Below are positions 46,065 through 58,700 of a DNA stretch of 64,000 nucleotides, piece after piece. This DNA is from Amphiura filiformis. Taxonomy: Eukaryota > Echinodermata > Ophiuroidea > Amphilepidida > Amphiuridae. The position numbers and the translations under genes were made by a program. The notes beneath the pieces were generated by a model. The model was given only the letters and a program-made list of their open reading frames with translations. It did no database searches and was not told where the DNA came from. The stretch lies in NCBI RefSeq assembly GCF_039555335.1, contig NC_092629.1:30129382-30193381 (forward strand), in the 5' to 3' direction. The number at the start of each line of letters is the position of its first letter. The stretch's first letter is position 1.

Positions 46065-46920
46065 GCTATTTCTTTGGCTACAAACATTTTTCAAGTTTTT
46101 CCAACTAACATTTTAACTAAGAGCATTATACATTTATATGCAATATTTGAAACCCCAACTCTATAGAGGAATCCAAATCCACGCATTCCTACACCTGACT
46201 AGCAGCCTTTAGTTGGGTAGCCGTCGGCTACAATGCACCCAAAATGTGAAATGATTCGGCCTTGGCGGAAATTTTAAACTGCATTCCATCACCCGTTTTA
46301 CACCTTCCGCGAAAACACAGGTAGACAAAAGAATGATTAAAGTTTACAAGCTTCTACATGGTCTATTCGCTGTTGAAGTGACATAATAATCGGATTAACT
46401 ACACGCGGTATCTATGCATTGATGTACTTGCGAACAAAAGGACTATGTATGAATCGATGCGACGGGATTACCTGCGGAATTATCTCCATTATTATATATT
46501 ATTAGCTATTATTCAATTAACCCTCCTCGTCCTTGCATCTTCTCTAGGTGTTAGGCGGCTTTTATTTGCACAATTGGACGCTCAAAACACCAGGTTGGTG
46601 CTAGCGGCCACCCAAAGATGTCCGACCAAATCCTGACCATGACTTGGCTTGTTGGATTCGTCTATGGGTTTGTAGAAGTTGAGGAATTGCTAATGCCAGA
46701 AATTGGCTCTAAGACCAGTTTCTAAGTACGCTTTGATGTAACTGTGCCAAATGTGCTAGTATTAGGTACATTTGCGGAAAAAAGGCCTTCCGCGTTGCAA
46801 ATTCTGCAAATGCCAGAGTGTTTAAGGCTCAGCTTGTATGAACCCGTCAGGATTTTGCTAAAAAAACACGCGAAATGGTTTCCTATAGCACATCACGTAA
46901 TATTGAAAGCGGTATAACAC

Positions 46921-47213
46921 GGGAGGGCGGGTTAGTGTAGTGGTCTTCTCACTCGCTTCTCACCACTGTGGCCCGGGTTCAATTCCCCGCGGCGCCACAT
47001 GTGAGTTTGGTTGCCGATCCATGGTCGTCCTCGCAGGTTTTTCTCCGGGTGCTCCGGTTTTCCTCCTGCATCTAAAATCGGACCTCTTCCCATATCCCTG
47101 CCATATCCGGATGGCGTCCCTTAAATTTAGTAGCCTCTGAGCACTATTGGGCACGTAATTGGGATTAGCCTGGCTTCGGCCGAATGTTATAAATAAAATA
47201 AATAAAATAAAAT
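46921..47213 (+). mobile_element. tRNA-derived SINE with (AAATAAAAT) tail
   Basis: The head GGGCGGGTTAGTGTAGTGGT contains a pol III A box and GGGTTCAATTCCC at 46976 a B box. The body has TTTTTCTCCGGGTGCTCCGG, and an ATAAATAAAATAAATAAAAT tail ends at 47213. There is no intact tRNA fold, so it is a SINE and not a tRNA gene. Confidence 0.85.
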
Positions 47214-47222
47214 TTTTAATTT

Positions 47223-48350
47223 GAGCCTTAACACGTAATTCAATGGGATTTGACAGCCGTTTTGAAAAAAATACCATCTAGCGGAGTTATTGTTGGATTA
47301 GGCAAAGTTTACCCTCATTTTTATCGAGTCTCATGATGGTCGACTAAATAATTGTAAATAGTAACTTAGGGAACCTCTCATGCACACGGGATATGTCTCA
47401 GACAACGGCCCAGAAGCCCTAAACTCTATCAATGCAGGCTGTATTGTCATGCTTGTAAAGATTCAACAACTTTTTCTTATTCAATTGCGATATTTTCCAT
47501 ACTGGTAATTTGAGCATCAACATTGCTAGACCCGCATTTATTTTGAACAATCAAGTATGCCAAAGGTGTAAAATATAATTTTAAATTAAAAATCAAAATA
47601 GGCGGGCCGTTTTAGCAACCAAACGTTGTAAAATGCATAAAAATAAATTAGTTTTTTAATACTACCCGAACTGCAATATAAAACCTTTGCATAATTAGCC
47701 CGTTTAAGCAATAAGGGGGTTGTCATTTTCTTCGGAAGAGGGGAGGGGTCATGAATATACTTGGTGGTGGTGGTGGTGGTGGTGTGTGTGTGTGTGTGTG
47801 TGTGTGGGGGGGGGTTATAATTTTAACACCCAAAATATGGAGTTATAGGCCCGCATTCTTTTAATTTAAAATCAAAATGTGCGCACAATCTTCGTTATAT
47901 AATGCAAAATTCTTGCACACACGATCAAAATCCGCACACTTTATTCGCTCTAAAGTGTTGTTGCGCTCTCGCCTTTGTTCCGGCAATGAATAATTGGTCT
48001 GGAATCTGTATAGGCGGAAGGGGGGGGTCATAAAATGTTCGACCCAAGAAGCTCCAAGATAGTAGGGGGGTCATAAAATGTTTTACCCGCGATAGGGGAG
48101 TCATAAAACATTTACTCCGTCACCGACATATTCATGACCCCCTTGCCGAAAAAATGGCATCCCCCTAATTATTTTCTGTAGATTTTAAATACAAATTTAT
48201 CTTATTACGCATCATTGTGCTGCATTTTATCCATTCCTTTGAACAAAGGAGCCCGCCAGTATGATGATGTACGGCAACTTGACAACGATAATATTTTGTA
48301 TTAACAGTTTGCATTAATTTGTACTTGTTTTAAATCTTAACACGTACATA
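47223..48350. repeat. Diverged duplicated block, left copy
   Basis: Segments at 47223-47415 (CACGTAATTCAATGGGATTT, ATCTAGCGGAGTTATTG, CAGACAACGG), 47622-47712 (ATAAATTAGTTTTTTAATAC) and 48168-48350 (AACAAAGGAGCCCGCCAGTA) reappear at 49797-49985, 49395-49490 and 49490-49675. The left copy is split at 47713-48167 by G-run repeats with (GGT)n(GT)n at 47761-47808 and GGGGGGTCATAAAATGTT at 48024 and 48064. Confidence 0.65.
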
Positions 48351-48440
48351 TCAATTTGTGAGCACTCTTTTTTTAAAAGTAAAGCAAAACTACATTATAA
48401 ATATACATCACTTCAATATCAAAACAACCTATCCATTTAA

Positions 48441-49096
48441 GGGATCTAAAATGAGCGTTTATTGCGTTTCGACAGTATTTTTTGTGGGACATGAGAGCAC
48501 CTTAGACCTATCGAATTGCATTCTGAATACGAAGCATGTCTTTCTGATATCAAATAATTTTCATTTTTTGAAAATCACAATATAATACAAATTCTATGAC
48601 AAATTATAAAAATTTGATATTTTTCAAATTTTGATATTACAGTCCTCGAAGTAAATTATAGAAATCTAATGATATATTCTTAAAGTGTATGTAGCAGGGA
48701 GGAAAAGCCGACGGTCAATTGAAAAGTTTGACCTTTCATATTGAAGATATGGATTTTTTTCCCAAAAAGACCTAATTTTTTTTGGTGTTTTGGAAAAAAA
48801 ATCCATATCTTCAATACGAAAGGTCAAAATTTTCAATTGATCGTCGGCTTTTCATCCCACCTACATACACTTTAAGTATAAATCATCAGATTTATAAAAT
48901 TTACTTCAAGTACTGTTAAATATCAAAATATAAATTTTAATGATTTGCCATAAAATGTGTATTAAATTGCGAATTTCAAAAATCAAAATTATTTGATATC
49001 AGAAGGCCATTCTTCGTATTCAGAATGCAATTCGATATATCTGATGTGCTCTAATGTCCCAAAATAAATACTGTCCAAACGTTCATACCCCAGCCC
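48441..49096. mobile_element. 656-bp TTAA-flanked foldback element, copy 1
   Basis: Ends GGGATCTAAAATGAGCG and CGTTCATACCCCAGCCC, with arms of about 320 bp that mirror each other (for example TTGAAGATATGGATTTTTTT and its partner around the centre at 48780). TTAA lies immediately outside both ends (48437-48440 and 49097-49100). It is nearly identical to 63228-63880. A TTAA target is the habit of piggyBac and Kolobok elements. No protein is encoded. Confidence 0.88.
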
Positions 49097-49379
49097 TTAA
49101 GCGAATGATCATGAAATTGGTTGGATGGATTATAATTAAAAGTGGTACTCAGATATTTTGAATGTCCCTTTCCTGTGGTCAAATGTTATACACTAGTACA
49201 CAAACAACTATGCGGATTCCTTGTTGTACTGGTTGAAAACACGCTGTTTCTTTGAGTACAGCAAGTAAATAACATTTGATAATATCAGAACAATTTTCCC
49301 AAATCCAGAAATTGTATCTTTGAACAATTGAAATTGTTAATTTATGAGGACCCTCACTTATGCACAACCCGTCAAAATA

Positions 49380-49985
49380 AGCGGGTCGTTTTAGCAAACC
49401 AAACGTTGTAAAAATGCATAAAATAAATTAGTTTTTGAATACTACCAGAATTGCAATATAAAACATTTGCATAATTAGTCCGTTTAGGCAATAATTATTT
49501 TCTGTAGATATTAAATACAAATTATCTTGTACATATTACGCATCATTGTGCATTATTAACGTTTCCTTTGAACAAAGGAGCCCGCCAGTATGATGGTGTT
49601 CGATATCTTGACAACAATAATACTTTGTATTAGTAGTTTGCAATAATTTGTACTTGTTTTAAGCCTTAACACGTATTTTAATGGGATTTGGCAGCCATTT
49701 TGAAAAGCGCCCTCTAAATATACGCCCCCATTATAGTCTTTATTGAGTCATAGCACGTAATCCATTAATAAAGTTTGTATTCAGTAGTGCATTATTTTAA
49801 GCCTTAGCACGTAATTCAATGGGATTTGGCAGCCATTTTGAAAACGCCCTCTAGCGGAGTTATTGCCGGGTTACACAAAGTCTACCGACACTTTTTTATC
49901 AAGTCTTTTGGTCTACCACATATCCTAGAAGTAACTTAGGGGACCTCTCACGCAAACGGGATAGGCCTCAGACAACGGACTATAC
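49380..49985. repeat. Diverged duplicated block, right copy
   Basis: The counterpart of 47223-48350 in permuted order, without the G-run insertion. It also contains a second, shorter CACGTA...TTTGGCAGCCATTTTGAAAA unit at 49660-49745, so the original may have been a tandem array. The interval 49986-50476 shows two further related segments (GAATGACCGAGGG / GAATGGCCGAAGG with TAAGTATAAGA / TTAGTTTAAGA) and no gene. Confidence 0.6.
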
Positions 49986-50476
49986 AATACAATGACTACA
50001 ATGGCTCATCGCTGACCATTTTGTTCCGTCATGTTTAATACTTTCGAGAGAATGACCGAGGGACTAGGGCTAAGTATAAGACAATTTTTGATTTCAATTG
50101 CTTTCAATGCGCAGGTTAGGTTTTCAATGGGCAGACTAAAGCTTACCAAATTCTTTCAACACAAATATTCAAGTGCTAGCCTTATACTAGGTTTTATAGA
50201 AACCAATGTATAAAGGCAAATATCTCGCGCCAATATCCTTCGGATGAGAAGGATATCGATGTATGGTACACAGCTAGCGACATCATTTTAGTACCGTCAT
50301 GTTTCATACTTACGAGAGAATGGCCGAAGGGCTCAGGCTTAGTTTAAGAAAGTACGATATAAGTGGCTACGCAGAACAATGTTAATGACTTTAGAAAAAC
50401 AGAATTGTTTCAGTTTTTGATTTCAATGTACAGGCTGGGTTCTCAATGTAGACTGAAGCTTACCGTATACTTTCAG

Positions 50477-51278
50477 CAGTGGCGTAGCTGGGATTTTTCC
50501 AGCGGGGGCAAGCCTGTATAGGGTGGAGGCCCAAATCCACCAAACAAAAATGGGGGTTGGTGCAGGTGGTGCCGCTCTGGTGCGACGCACCCCCATCAAA
50601 AAAGTGTACTTTCAGAGTAAAAATATCCAAGGAAAACAATAAGGAAATAAGTTTAGATTTTGCAATCTATGAGGGATTCAAAGAAATTGTAAAATTGAGT
50701 CATTTTAAAGAAAAGTTGAACAATGATTGCGCTATTTATCTAAAATCTTGTTTGCATCTGAATTTTGCAAGGGGTAGACACTTGCAAAATGGAATTCGAA
50801 CACCAGCAAATAGACTAACCCTTTTTTTATCAAGAAATGTAAGGTATAACTCATATTATTTGGCTAATTTAAATTTAAAATATATGTAAATAGCGCCCTC
50901 AAATGTACAGTTTATAGAATTAAAATGACCACAAAAAAACATAAAAAGATGAATAATTTGAAATAGAAACGAAAATATACGATAAAAATTGCCATAAAAT
51001 ATATGTGTATATACAGTCTATTAGTGTGATAGTTGTTGGTATTATTCAGGTCTATGTTTGAACATTATGATAATGTTTTGTTAGAAAAATTAATAAATGA
51101 TCACATCAAACAACCGTGATTCAAGTGCAAGCCAAACAATAGGTTTTAATAGAAATAATGTTGGTAATGCACCAAATCGCGCGAATTAAGTTCAGAAATG
51201 CAAAACTTCCCTAGGAAAGGGGTTGCGCTGCCCCCTTGCAAAACCCACCAGGGGGCGCTGCCCCCTGCACCCCGCTAG
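50477..51278. mobile_element. CAGTGGCGTAGC-type element, right end truncated
   Basis: It starts CAGTGGCGTAGCTGGGATTT. Its right part, GGGGGCGCTGCCCCCTGCAC and CCCGCTAG, is the inverse of the left end but stops short of the outermost bases. An open frame at 50557-50889 inside it resembles no known protein. The same end type bounds the 55052-55228 element. Confidence 0.55.
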
Positions 51279-51552
51279 TTCACTAACTTTACAGCACCAC
51301 AGGGGAAGCAGTCCGCCGGTGGATAGAATTTATACGCCAATGTACCGTATGTCTGTTCCCACTATAAACACGCTGATTGGTTAAAAGGAAATATTGGAAA
51401 GTCAACTCTATTTTGTAACTGGCAATTAGTGTACATTGTAATAGCAGATACCGGGGAGCAGATACACGTGATTTGATCCAGGGCGTATTTCTATTGTTTA
51501 GTTTCCCGCCTGTTATTGACCTGGTGTGGACGCATGATAAAAATCGTTAGGA

Positions 51553-51560
51553 TTTATAAG
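51553..51560 (+). promoter_or_regulatory. Possible TATA box of the astacin gene
   Basis: TTTATAAG lies 83-90 bp upstream of the start codon, a fitting distance for a start site near 51580 and a 60-base leader. An E-box-like CACGTG occurs at 51466. Called by position only. Confidence 0.35.
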
Positions 51561-51642
51561 CAATACCAAGATTATTTTGTGCAACTTCTTGGGTGAAATC
51601 CTCAAATCAACGGATGCAGACAAAATAAAAACGAAATAAAAC

Positions 51643-51738
51643 ATGCGTTTGTTAGTATTCTCTATAGTGTTGGCGATCTTCAGTATGGCAGCAGCTAGAC
51701 CGGGAGCTAAGCCCGGAAGGCCGGGTCCGAATAGAAAG
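51643..51738 (+). CDS. Astacin exon 1: signal peptide
   Basis: 32 codons from ATG (context AAAACATG) to donor GTAAGA, phase 0. MRLLVFSIVLAIFSMAAA is a classic signal peptide with cleavage expected after the Ala run; a Pro/Gly/Arg-rich stretch (RPGAKPGRPGPNRK) follows. Confidence 0.9.
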
Positions 51739-54700
51739 GTAAGAAGCTAGCTGATAGTTTCAAGCTAGCTGAAATCAGTTTTTAAAGCATTTTTTATTTA
51801 TAAAAGAATAATTTTAAATACAAAGCGAAGAGAGACGTGGCAGAGCGCGTGTGAAAAAATACCGATTTCATTTAGGCCTATTATGAATATCGGCACTACT
51901 TGTAAAAATTGCTTGCCCCCTGCCAATTATTCTGGAACCCCACCTCTCGGCCTGCCAAAAAATCCTCCCCCATTTGTGACTTAATGTCGTAATAGCTAGT
52001 AATCCTGGGGTCGTATGCGACTTTATTTCAAATTTAATGTGTTCCCAACAAATACACATTAATGTTTTCAAGGCTTAAACGTGTGTTATAAACGCGTTTG
52101 GTAAAAACGTCATTTACATGTTATTGAAATTAACATTTAATTGTCGGGTTATATATAAAGGTTAAGAAAGGATTTTTAAACGTTTTATATGAAAAAACAC
52201 TACAACAACATTTAAAAATGTAGTCATGTTATTGTAAAATATTTCTTGGCAAACATTTTGTCAAACTATTTTGCCAACACTTAATCCTGTTAGAATGTTT
52301 GGTATTAAGTTTTCAAAAAACGTTTTTTGAATGTTATTAAAACGTCAAAAAGCCATTAAAAGCCTTTTATATAATGCGACATTTAAACGTTTTTGATCTA
52401 TAAACACACCGAAATTTGACTGAGTCTTAAAGTGTGCAAACATTTTATAAATTACAGCAAAAAAAAATCACAAATTAAGCTCGTACCAGAGATCATACAT
52501 TATTTGCTTCCCTCCCATGGCTCATTGCACAGCCACATCCTGGATAAGATTATATTTTCTTCAGAATTTCGAGTCTTGTAATATTGAAGGAAAATATGTC
52601 GAGTTTTAGGAGTTTAATATCATATAAATTGCACACACGTTTTCTATTCAAAATATAACTTAACTGTCATATGATTGGTAGTGTAACTTTTGAGACATTT
52701 CTCAACTTTCCTGTCTATTTTTGTTTTCATCATTATCGCCTATTCAAATATAGTTTCGTGGACCATTCAGCAAACCAGAACCGCCAGAAGAAAAGGAATC
52801 TCCTGGGACGTTTCAATCAGATATGAAACTTACCTCAAAACAGCGCGCTGAAATAGAGGAGGCAATGGGACAGCCATTGAACGGAATGATGCTCAGCAAA
52901 AGAAAAGCTACTGCAGCACTACAATATCGATGGCCAGGGGCTAGTGTTCCATTCAGCATATCAGGTTCATCAGGTAAGAAGCAAAGATGAAAATAATTAC
53001 TCATCGGCACTGCAGAAATGGGTAAAAATGCATTGATCATGTATCAAAGATGTCGAGTAGCCCTAGTTTGAGTAGTATTATGTGGGACTGTCGGGGAGTG
53101 GTGAGCCTGGGTGGTGAGTGTGTTGCATGGGGTGTGTGGGGTTTTGATAGCGACGTGTGGTGTTAGGGTCAGTGATGGGGCTGTAGCCCTGTCAGGTATA
53201 AGAAAAATGCACTACTTAATGTCCGGACACAAATGCAACATCCAGAGTCGTCAAACTAATCCACCTTGTGTTGACCGTAAAGTCGGCGAACAATTACTGC
53301 CTGGTGAAGTTTGGCGAGCTGTGAGGTAGACTTATATGTGTACGTTCGTTTTCTATATCATCAATATCAATTTTTGCAAATGACATACGCTCATAGGTGT
53401 TATGACCATGCTGACATCGAAACATAATATATATTATTTGAAGCTCCTGACACGAATGCAATACGGGCAGCCATGTCCCACTGGGAGGAGCATACCTGTG
53501 TTAGATTTCACGAACGAACGGAAGAAACAAACTTCATTAATTTCATCAAAGATGACGGGTAAGTCAGTTGTCAGAAGTCTCAGCTATACAGAATATAAAC
53601 TTGCTTTTACAGTCATTATATGCGGTTTCGGAATTAGCTCAAACTTGACATTTAGCCAGTTCTATAAATGCTTAAACAGGAGAAACTCTTGAACACTCTT
53701 GAACGTGTTGAATAAATATACTATAACAGCTGAACAATAATAAACGCGGATACAACTCGTCGTCACAAGCGATCGTTGATCACGTTAAAGAGCTATTGGC
53801 TCTACGTTGGTGCGAAAAATACATTTTTATGAAATAAATGATGTTCAACTAACTGATAAATTGACACATATAATGTTCTAGACGTAGTATTTGGATATGA
53901 TTATTTCAAAACCTTGAAATGTCTGTATCACATACCGACGTATTTACTGATCACCTATACTGCGCAAGCCCAGTTTGTTGTATCTGCAATTTGAAGAATT
54001 TGTCGTTTCACATAGTGACGTATTTGCGGACATATTTGCGCGACTTTGTCATTGCACGGTGAAATTGCTGTTTTGTCTTTTTCACATAGTGACGTATTTG
54101 TGCAACTGTTTCACATAGTGACGTATTTGCACGACGTATTGATTTTTTGCAGAATAAGATATTTTCTGATAGTGATAATCAATGACATTGAAAATATGGT
54201 ATATTTGCATTATTCAATAACCAGGTTTTAATCGACACAATGTTTAAATCAAGATTATACAGCAAATAAAAATCGCTAAATTTTCAAATTCGATTTTCTC
54301 GAAATGCGTATTTTGTAAATAAGTCAGTATGTGATAAGGCCGACGATTTCTTCTGATTTTGCATCCAACAATGTGGGGGAAAGGTCAAAAACTAAGACAA
54401 TTTGTGTTTTATTTGGCCCAAATTTTGATATTTGGTGTATCGATAGAAGCAAAATGGGCATATCGATGGGTTCAATTTCAAATTATTAGCGGCAAGTCCC
54501 TATACCCAACACCAAACTAAAAGTACCACCGGGTTTGAAATACAGAAATAGACTTATTTTAGTTATTGGTTTACTGCTGTCATGATTGGTTCTTTTCTTC
54601 ATTTCTTCACGCGTATAAACATGACAAATATTGAGACAAATAAAGCTGACACACAAGAGAAATTGAATGTGATCTATAAAGGAGATCACAGGGTTTGATA

Positions 54701-55505
54701 TAATGGGCGTCATTTCCTTCCCGTGTACTTGATTTTTCTCGGGGAGGGGAAACCGCCCAAAAACGTTCGTTTTGATTATAGTGGCCTTAACTCAAGAACA
54801 AAAAGACCTATGGAAATATAAATGCAATTATTGGCATCTTTGACTCATTTATATAATACAAATGTAATAATATTATGAAATATGCCGTTTTTCCTGTCAT
54901 CCGACTCACCTTAAACGAAAATGATACATTAATGATAATGATAATGTTTCGCAGATGTTGGTCTTACGTCGGTCGAATTTTTGGGTCTCAAAATATATCT
55001 ATTGGTGACGGATGCACAGGTGTACGTATATATTACTGGATTATAGCTATTCGCAGGGGCGTAGCCATATAGAAGCCGGGCAGCCACCCTCCCCCCTCAG
55101 AATTTTGTTTAAGGATAAAGAGCAAAGAGTAAAGTGTCATAAAATTACTAGAATTCGGACAAAATATTGACAAATGGGACACAAATTTGGCTTTGCCCAA
55201 CACTAAAATCATCATGGCTACGCCACTGGTTATTCGGCTATTCAGAATTCATCATGTTTTTAAAGACTTGTCAAAACTGACAATTACATCAACTTGGACT
55301 CAACAAGTTTCAACATACAGTATAATAGCAAAATCATTGATATGATGATGGTGATTACAACGACGACAAAGATGACAATGACGACGAATATAACGATGAT
55401 AATGATGATGACGATGATACTGACGATGATGATAATAATGTTGATGACAATAAAGAAAACGACGATGATGATGATGACGAAGATGATGATGTCGACGATG
55501 ATAAA

Positions 55506-55554
<49 letters not shown>

Positions 55555-55564
55555 ATGGTGATGG

Positions 55565-55613
<49 letters not shown>

Positions 55614-55636
55614 AATGATAATGATGATGATGATAA

Positions 55637-55702
<66 letters not shown>

Positions 55703-58700
55703 AATGATGATGATGATGATGAATATGATGATGTTATAATTCTAGCTCGGTACAGTAGTTCACGAGATTGGACACTCACTTGGATTTCACCATGAGCAAA
55801 CCAGGCCGGACCGTGATGATTACGTGAAAGTTCATGTTGAGAATATTAAAGAAGGAAAGGAAGACAATTTCAAGAAATACTTGTGGTCCGACATCGTTAC
55901 CCATCAAATACCGTATGATTACGGTTCCGTGATGCACTACGGTCCTTACGTAAGTACACATATAATCTTACTGATTTCGTTGCTTTTATCTGGTTAATTG
56001 GTACATTCAATGTTTAGATTTTTAGCAGCATTAGAAAATTCATTTATGGCCAAGTTGGTAAAATTGGGAAAACGATGCAGTACACATGACAAAGCCATTT
56101 TTATATTCGGCCTATATAAAACTGCTGATGTAGTTTTACCGTTATTTGCAATACCATTGCCTATTACTTTTCCACTCTGCGGTACATGTGGTATTGAACA
56201 GCAAACCCTGCGAACATCTTTGCAAACTTAAAATCATTTCATTTAAAGCGTCCCTGTTTTTTTTTCTTTTTAATTCCAGTATTTCAGTAAAAACGACGAA
56301 CCCACAATTACGGCGGACTCACCAATTGATCAGTTTCAGATGGGGGATAGGGATACAGGCCTTTCATTTGCAGATATCAAACTTGCAAACGCTGTTTACG
56401 AGTGTGGTGGATTTGGCGGTAACAGTTACATTTTATAACTATAAACGGATAAAAAACCGGGATAAAAGAATTTGCACTAGGCAGTGACTAATAAAATGTA
56501 AGGCTAGCAGTCGACAACACGCATCACTTTACATTTGTTTATACATGTACTCATATGGGTCGAAGGTTGCCGGTTTGATTGCCGGTGTTACGTGTTATGT
56601 GTTTTTGCAACGTTTATGTGCGACGGCATCTCTTGGCATAGCCGGGGGCATAGCCGGGAAAGGTAATTAGGTATAAATGTCTTTATCTTAAACTGATTAC
56701 AACCATTTGTATTTCCAAAAAACATAATCGGCCAAACTCTTGTTTTACCGTTCTTCGTTTTCTCCCGTCTAGACGCTTGTAACCAGGTTTCCATTACGTG
56801 TCTACACGATGGGTTCTTAGGACCTGATTGCACATGTATATGCCCACCTGGATATTCTGGTACAACGTGCGAGGTTGTAGTCGAAGTTACAGGTGAGTAG
56901 AACCCTGTTGGTAACATTTTGTGGAAAAGATAATATCCACCCACATTCATTATTGAGTGATATCTTGCGTACATGAGACGTGCAACAAAATGTGTTCATG
57001 GCATGATAAAATGTTCTCGGCAGTCAAAATAAAAGGTTAGCATTATGAAATCATGTATCATATACCAGTCTGAATTTTGAAATACTGCACTGCTAAAGTT
57101 GTCAATTAAGTAGTTTAACAAATTTGCTCCTGGAGCATGTTTATGTTGTCGTACAGTATGGATGAAAATGCTCCAGGAGCATGGTGTATTATATCAGTTT
57201 TCTGATTTTGAAATACTGCACTGCTTAAATTTCCCATTAAGTATAGTTTAACAAATTATATCAAATATGCGTTGGGAGCATGTCTTTTGTTGTCGTACAA
57301 TGATGCGAATGAGAATGCTCTAGGAGCATCATTCCAAAAATAAAACATAGGCCTATAGCCCATCAAGCTCAGCAATCCCCAATTATCGGATAAGAAAAGA
57401 GGTACCGATAGAATGTATCTCATTTCTTGACATATATAATAAACCACTTGTCTTGAATCACTAAAATTTCAGTGAAGAAATTGGATTGCCCCTATAATAT
57501 ACATAACTTTTGTTACCAGTGTGTAGTTATTGTTTTTGAGAAAAATGCAAAACTAATCACATTTATCAGGGGGTGTAGTACCAACTTAATGGTGATAAAG
57601 CTCAAATTCAATTTGCAGTCAAAGATAAAGAAAAGGCTCACTATGGAGGAGGCAATGAAGTCGTAGAGCATGGTCTTGTTGCTGTATATAGCACATATAC
57701 ATGGTGACGTAGAGGCGGCCCGGGGGGGTCACTCTCACACAAAAGTGCCTCCCACCCGCGTCCGAACACCTCTGAAATGAACCCTTAATGGCGAATTTTC
57801 ACATAAGCAAATTGCACCCCTTAATGGCGAAACACATGCAAAATCCTAACCTAAATGGCGTAGCACATGCAAAAACCATACCCTAAATGGCGTCAACTTG
57901 TAAATATCTATATTGATACCTTAAGTGGCGTAAACAGGGAAATTAGCTAATTTGATACCCAAGGTGTGTTTTTGATGTTGCAGACATATAGATACTGAAA
58001 AAAAACATGCAAAAAAGTAACAAGAATCAATTAAAAGGTGGTGATTGTTATCAAATTAGTGCAAATTCACTCAAACAATAATATTACTAACCCTAAACGT
58101 CTAAGGATTTGGCTGAAAAAGGACCCCTAAATGGTGATGCCATCTGAAAAGTACCCCTTTTTCAAAAAGACGTCGACGCCACTGTGTGGTAAAAAACATA
58201 CCCTTTTAGACATTTTTCTTGGACACGGGTGCGTAGCAAGTCAAGTAGTGAGTGACCCCCCGGGAGAGGCGGGCGTAGAGGAAGGTCTTGTTGCTGTAGC
58301 ACCTATATGAAACAGTAAAATGTCCATTGACTAATCTGGGCTCGCGTGTAAGAATATCGTTTTGAATTTTAATTCAGTGTCTCGATTTTAAGACATCTTT
58401 ACACCTTTGTTCCATCCATAACCATTAAGGTATACATAGGACATTTTTGTTTTTGCTATAGCCCCCGAATGAAATGTATTTAATTATGTTTGTACTCACT
58501 CAGGTAGCATTGTGTGTGAATTTTACATCCGAACTAAGTGCTATTCTTTATTTATGGGCATTTTAGTGTCTAAAATGGCCCGTCCATTTCTAATCGTCAC
58601 TCCCATAGACTTTACATGTAAAATAAAAAGGCTCATAAAAATTTAATAGCACCTAGGTAGGATGTAAAATTCACACAAAATGCTTTTTGAGTGATTACAA

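Noticed and set aside
48358..48585. 75-codon open frame
   Set aside because: It covers the left arm of the TTAA foldback and recurs, frame-shifted, in the second copy.
50557..50889. 110-codon open frame
   Set aside because: It lies inside a CAGTGGCGTAGC-ended element and resembles no known protein.
53111..53329. Possible extra astacin exon with KCNIQSRQTNPPCVDRKVGE
   Set aside because: Its phases do not fit between exons 2 and 3, which already join correctly, and the residues do not fit the astacin fold.
55294..55779. Poly-Met and poly-His/Ser open frames
   Set aside because: Products of the (GAT)n microsatellite inside astacin intron 4.
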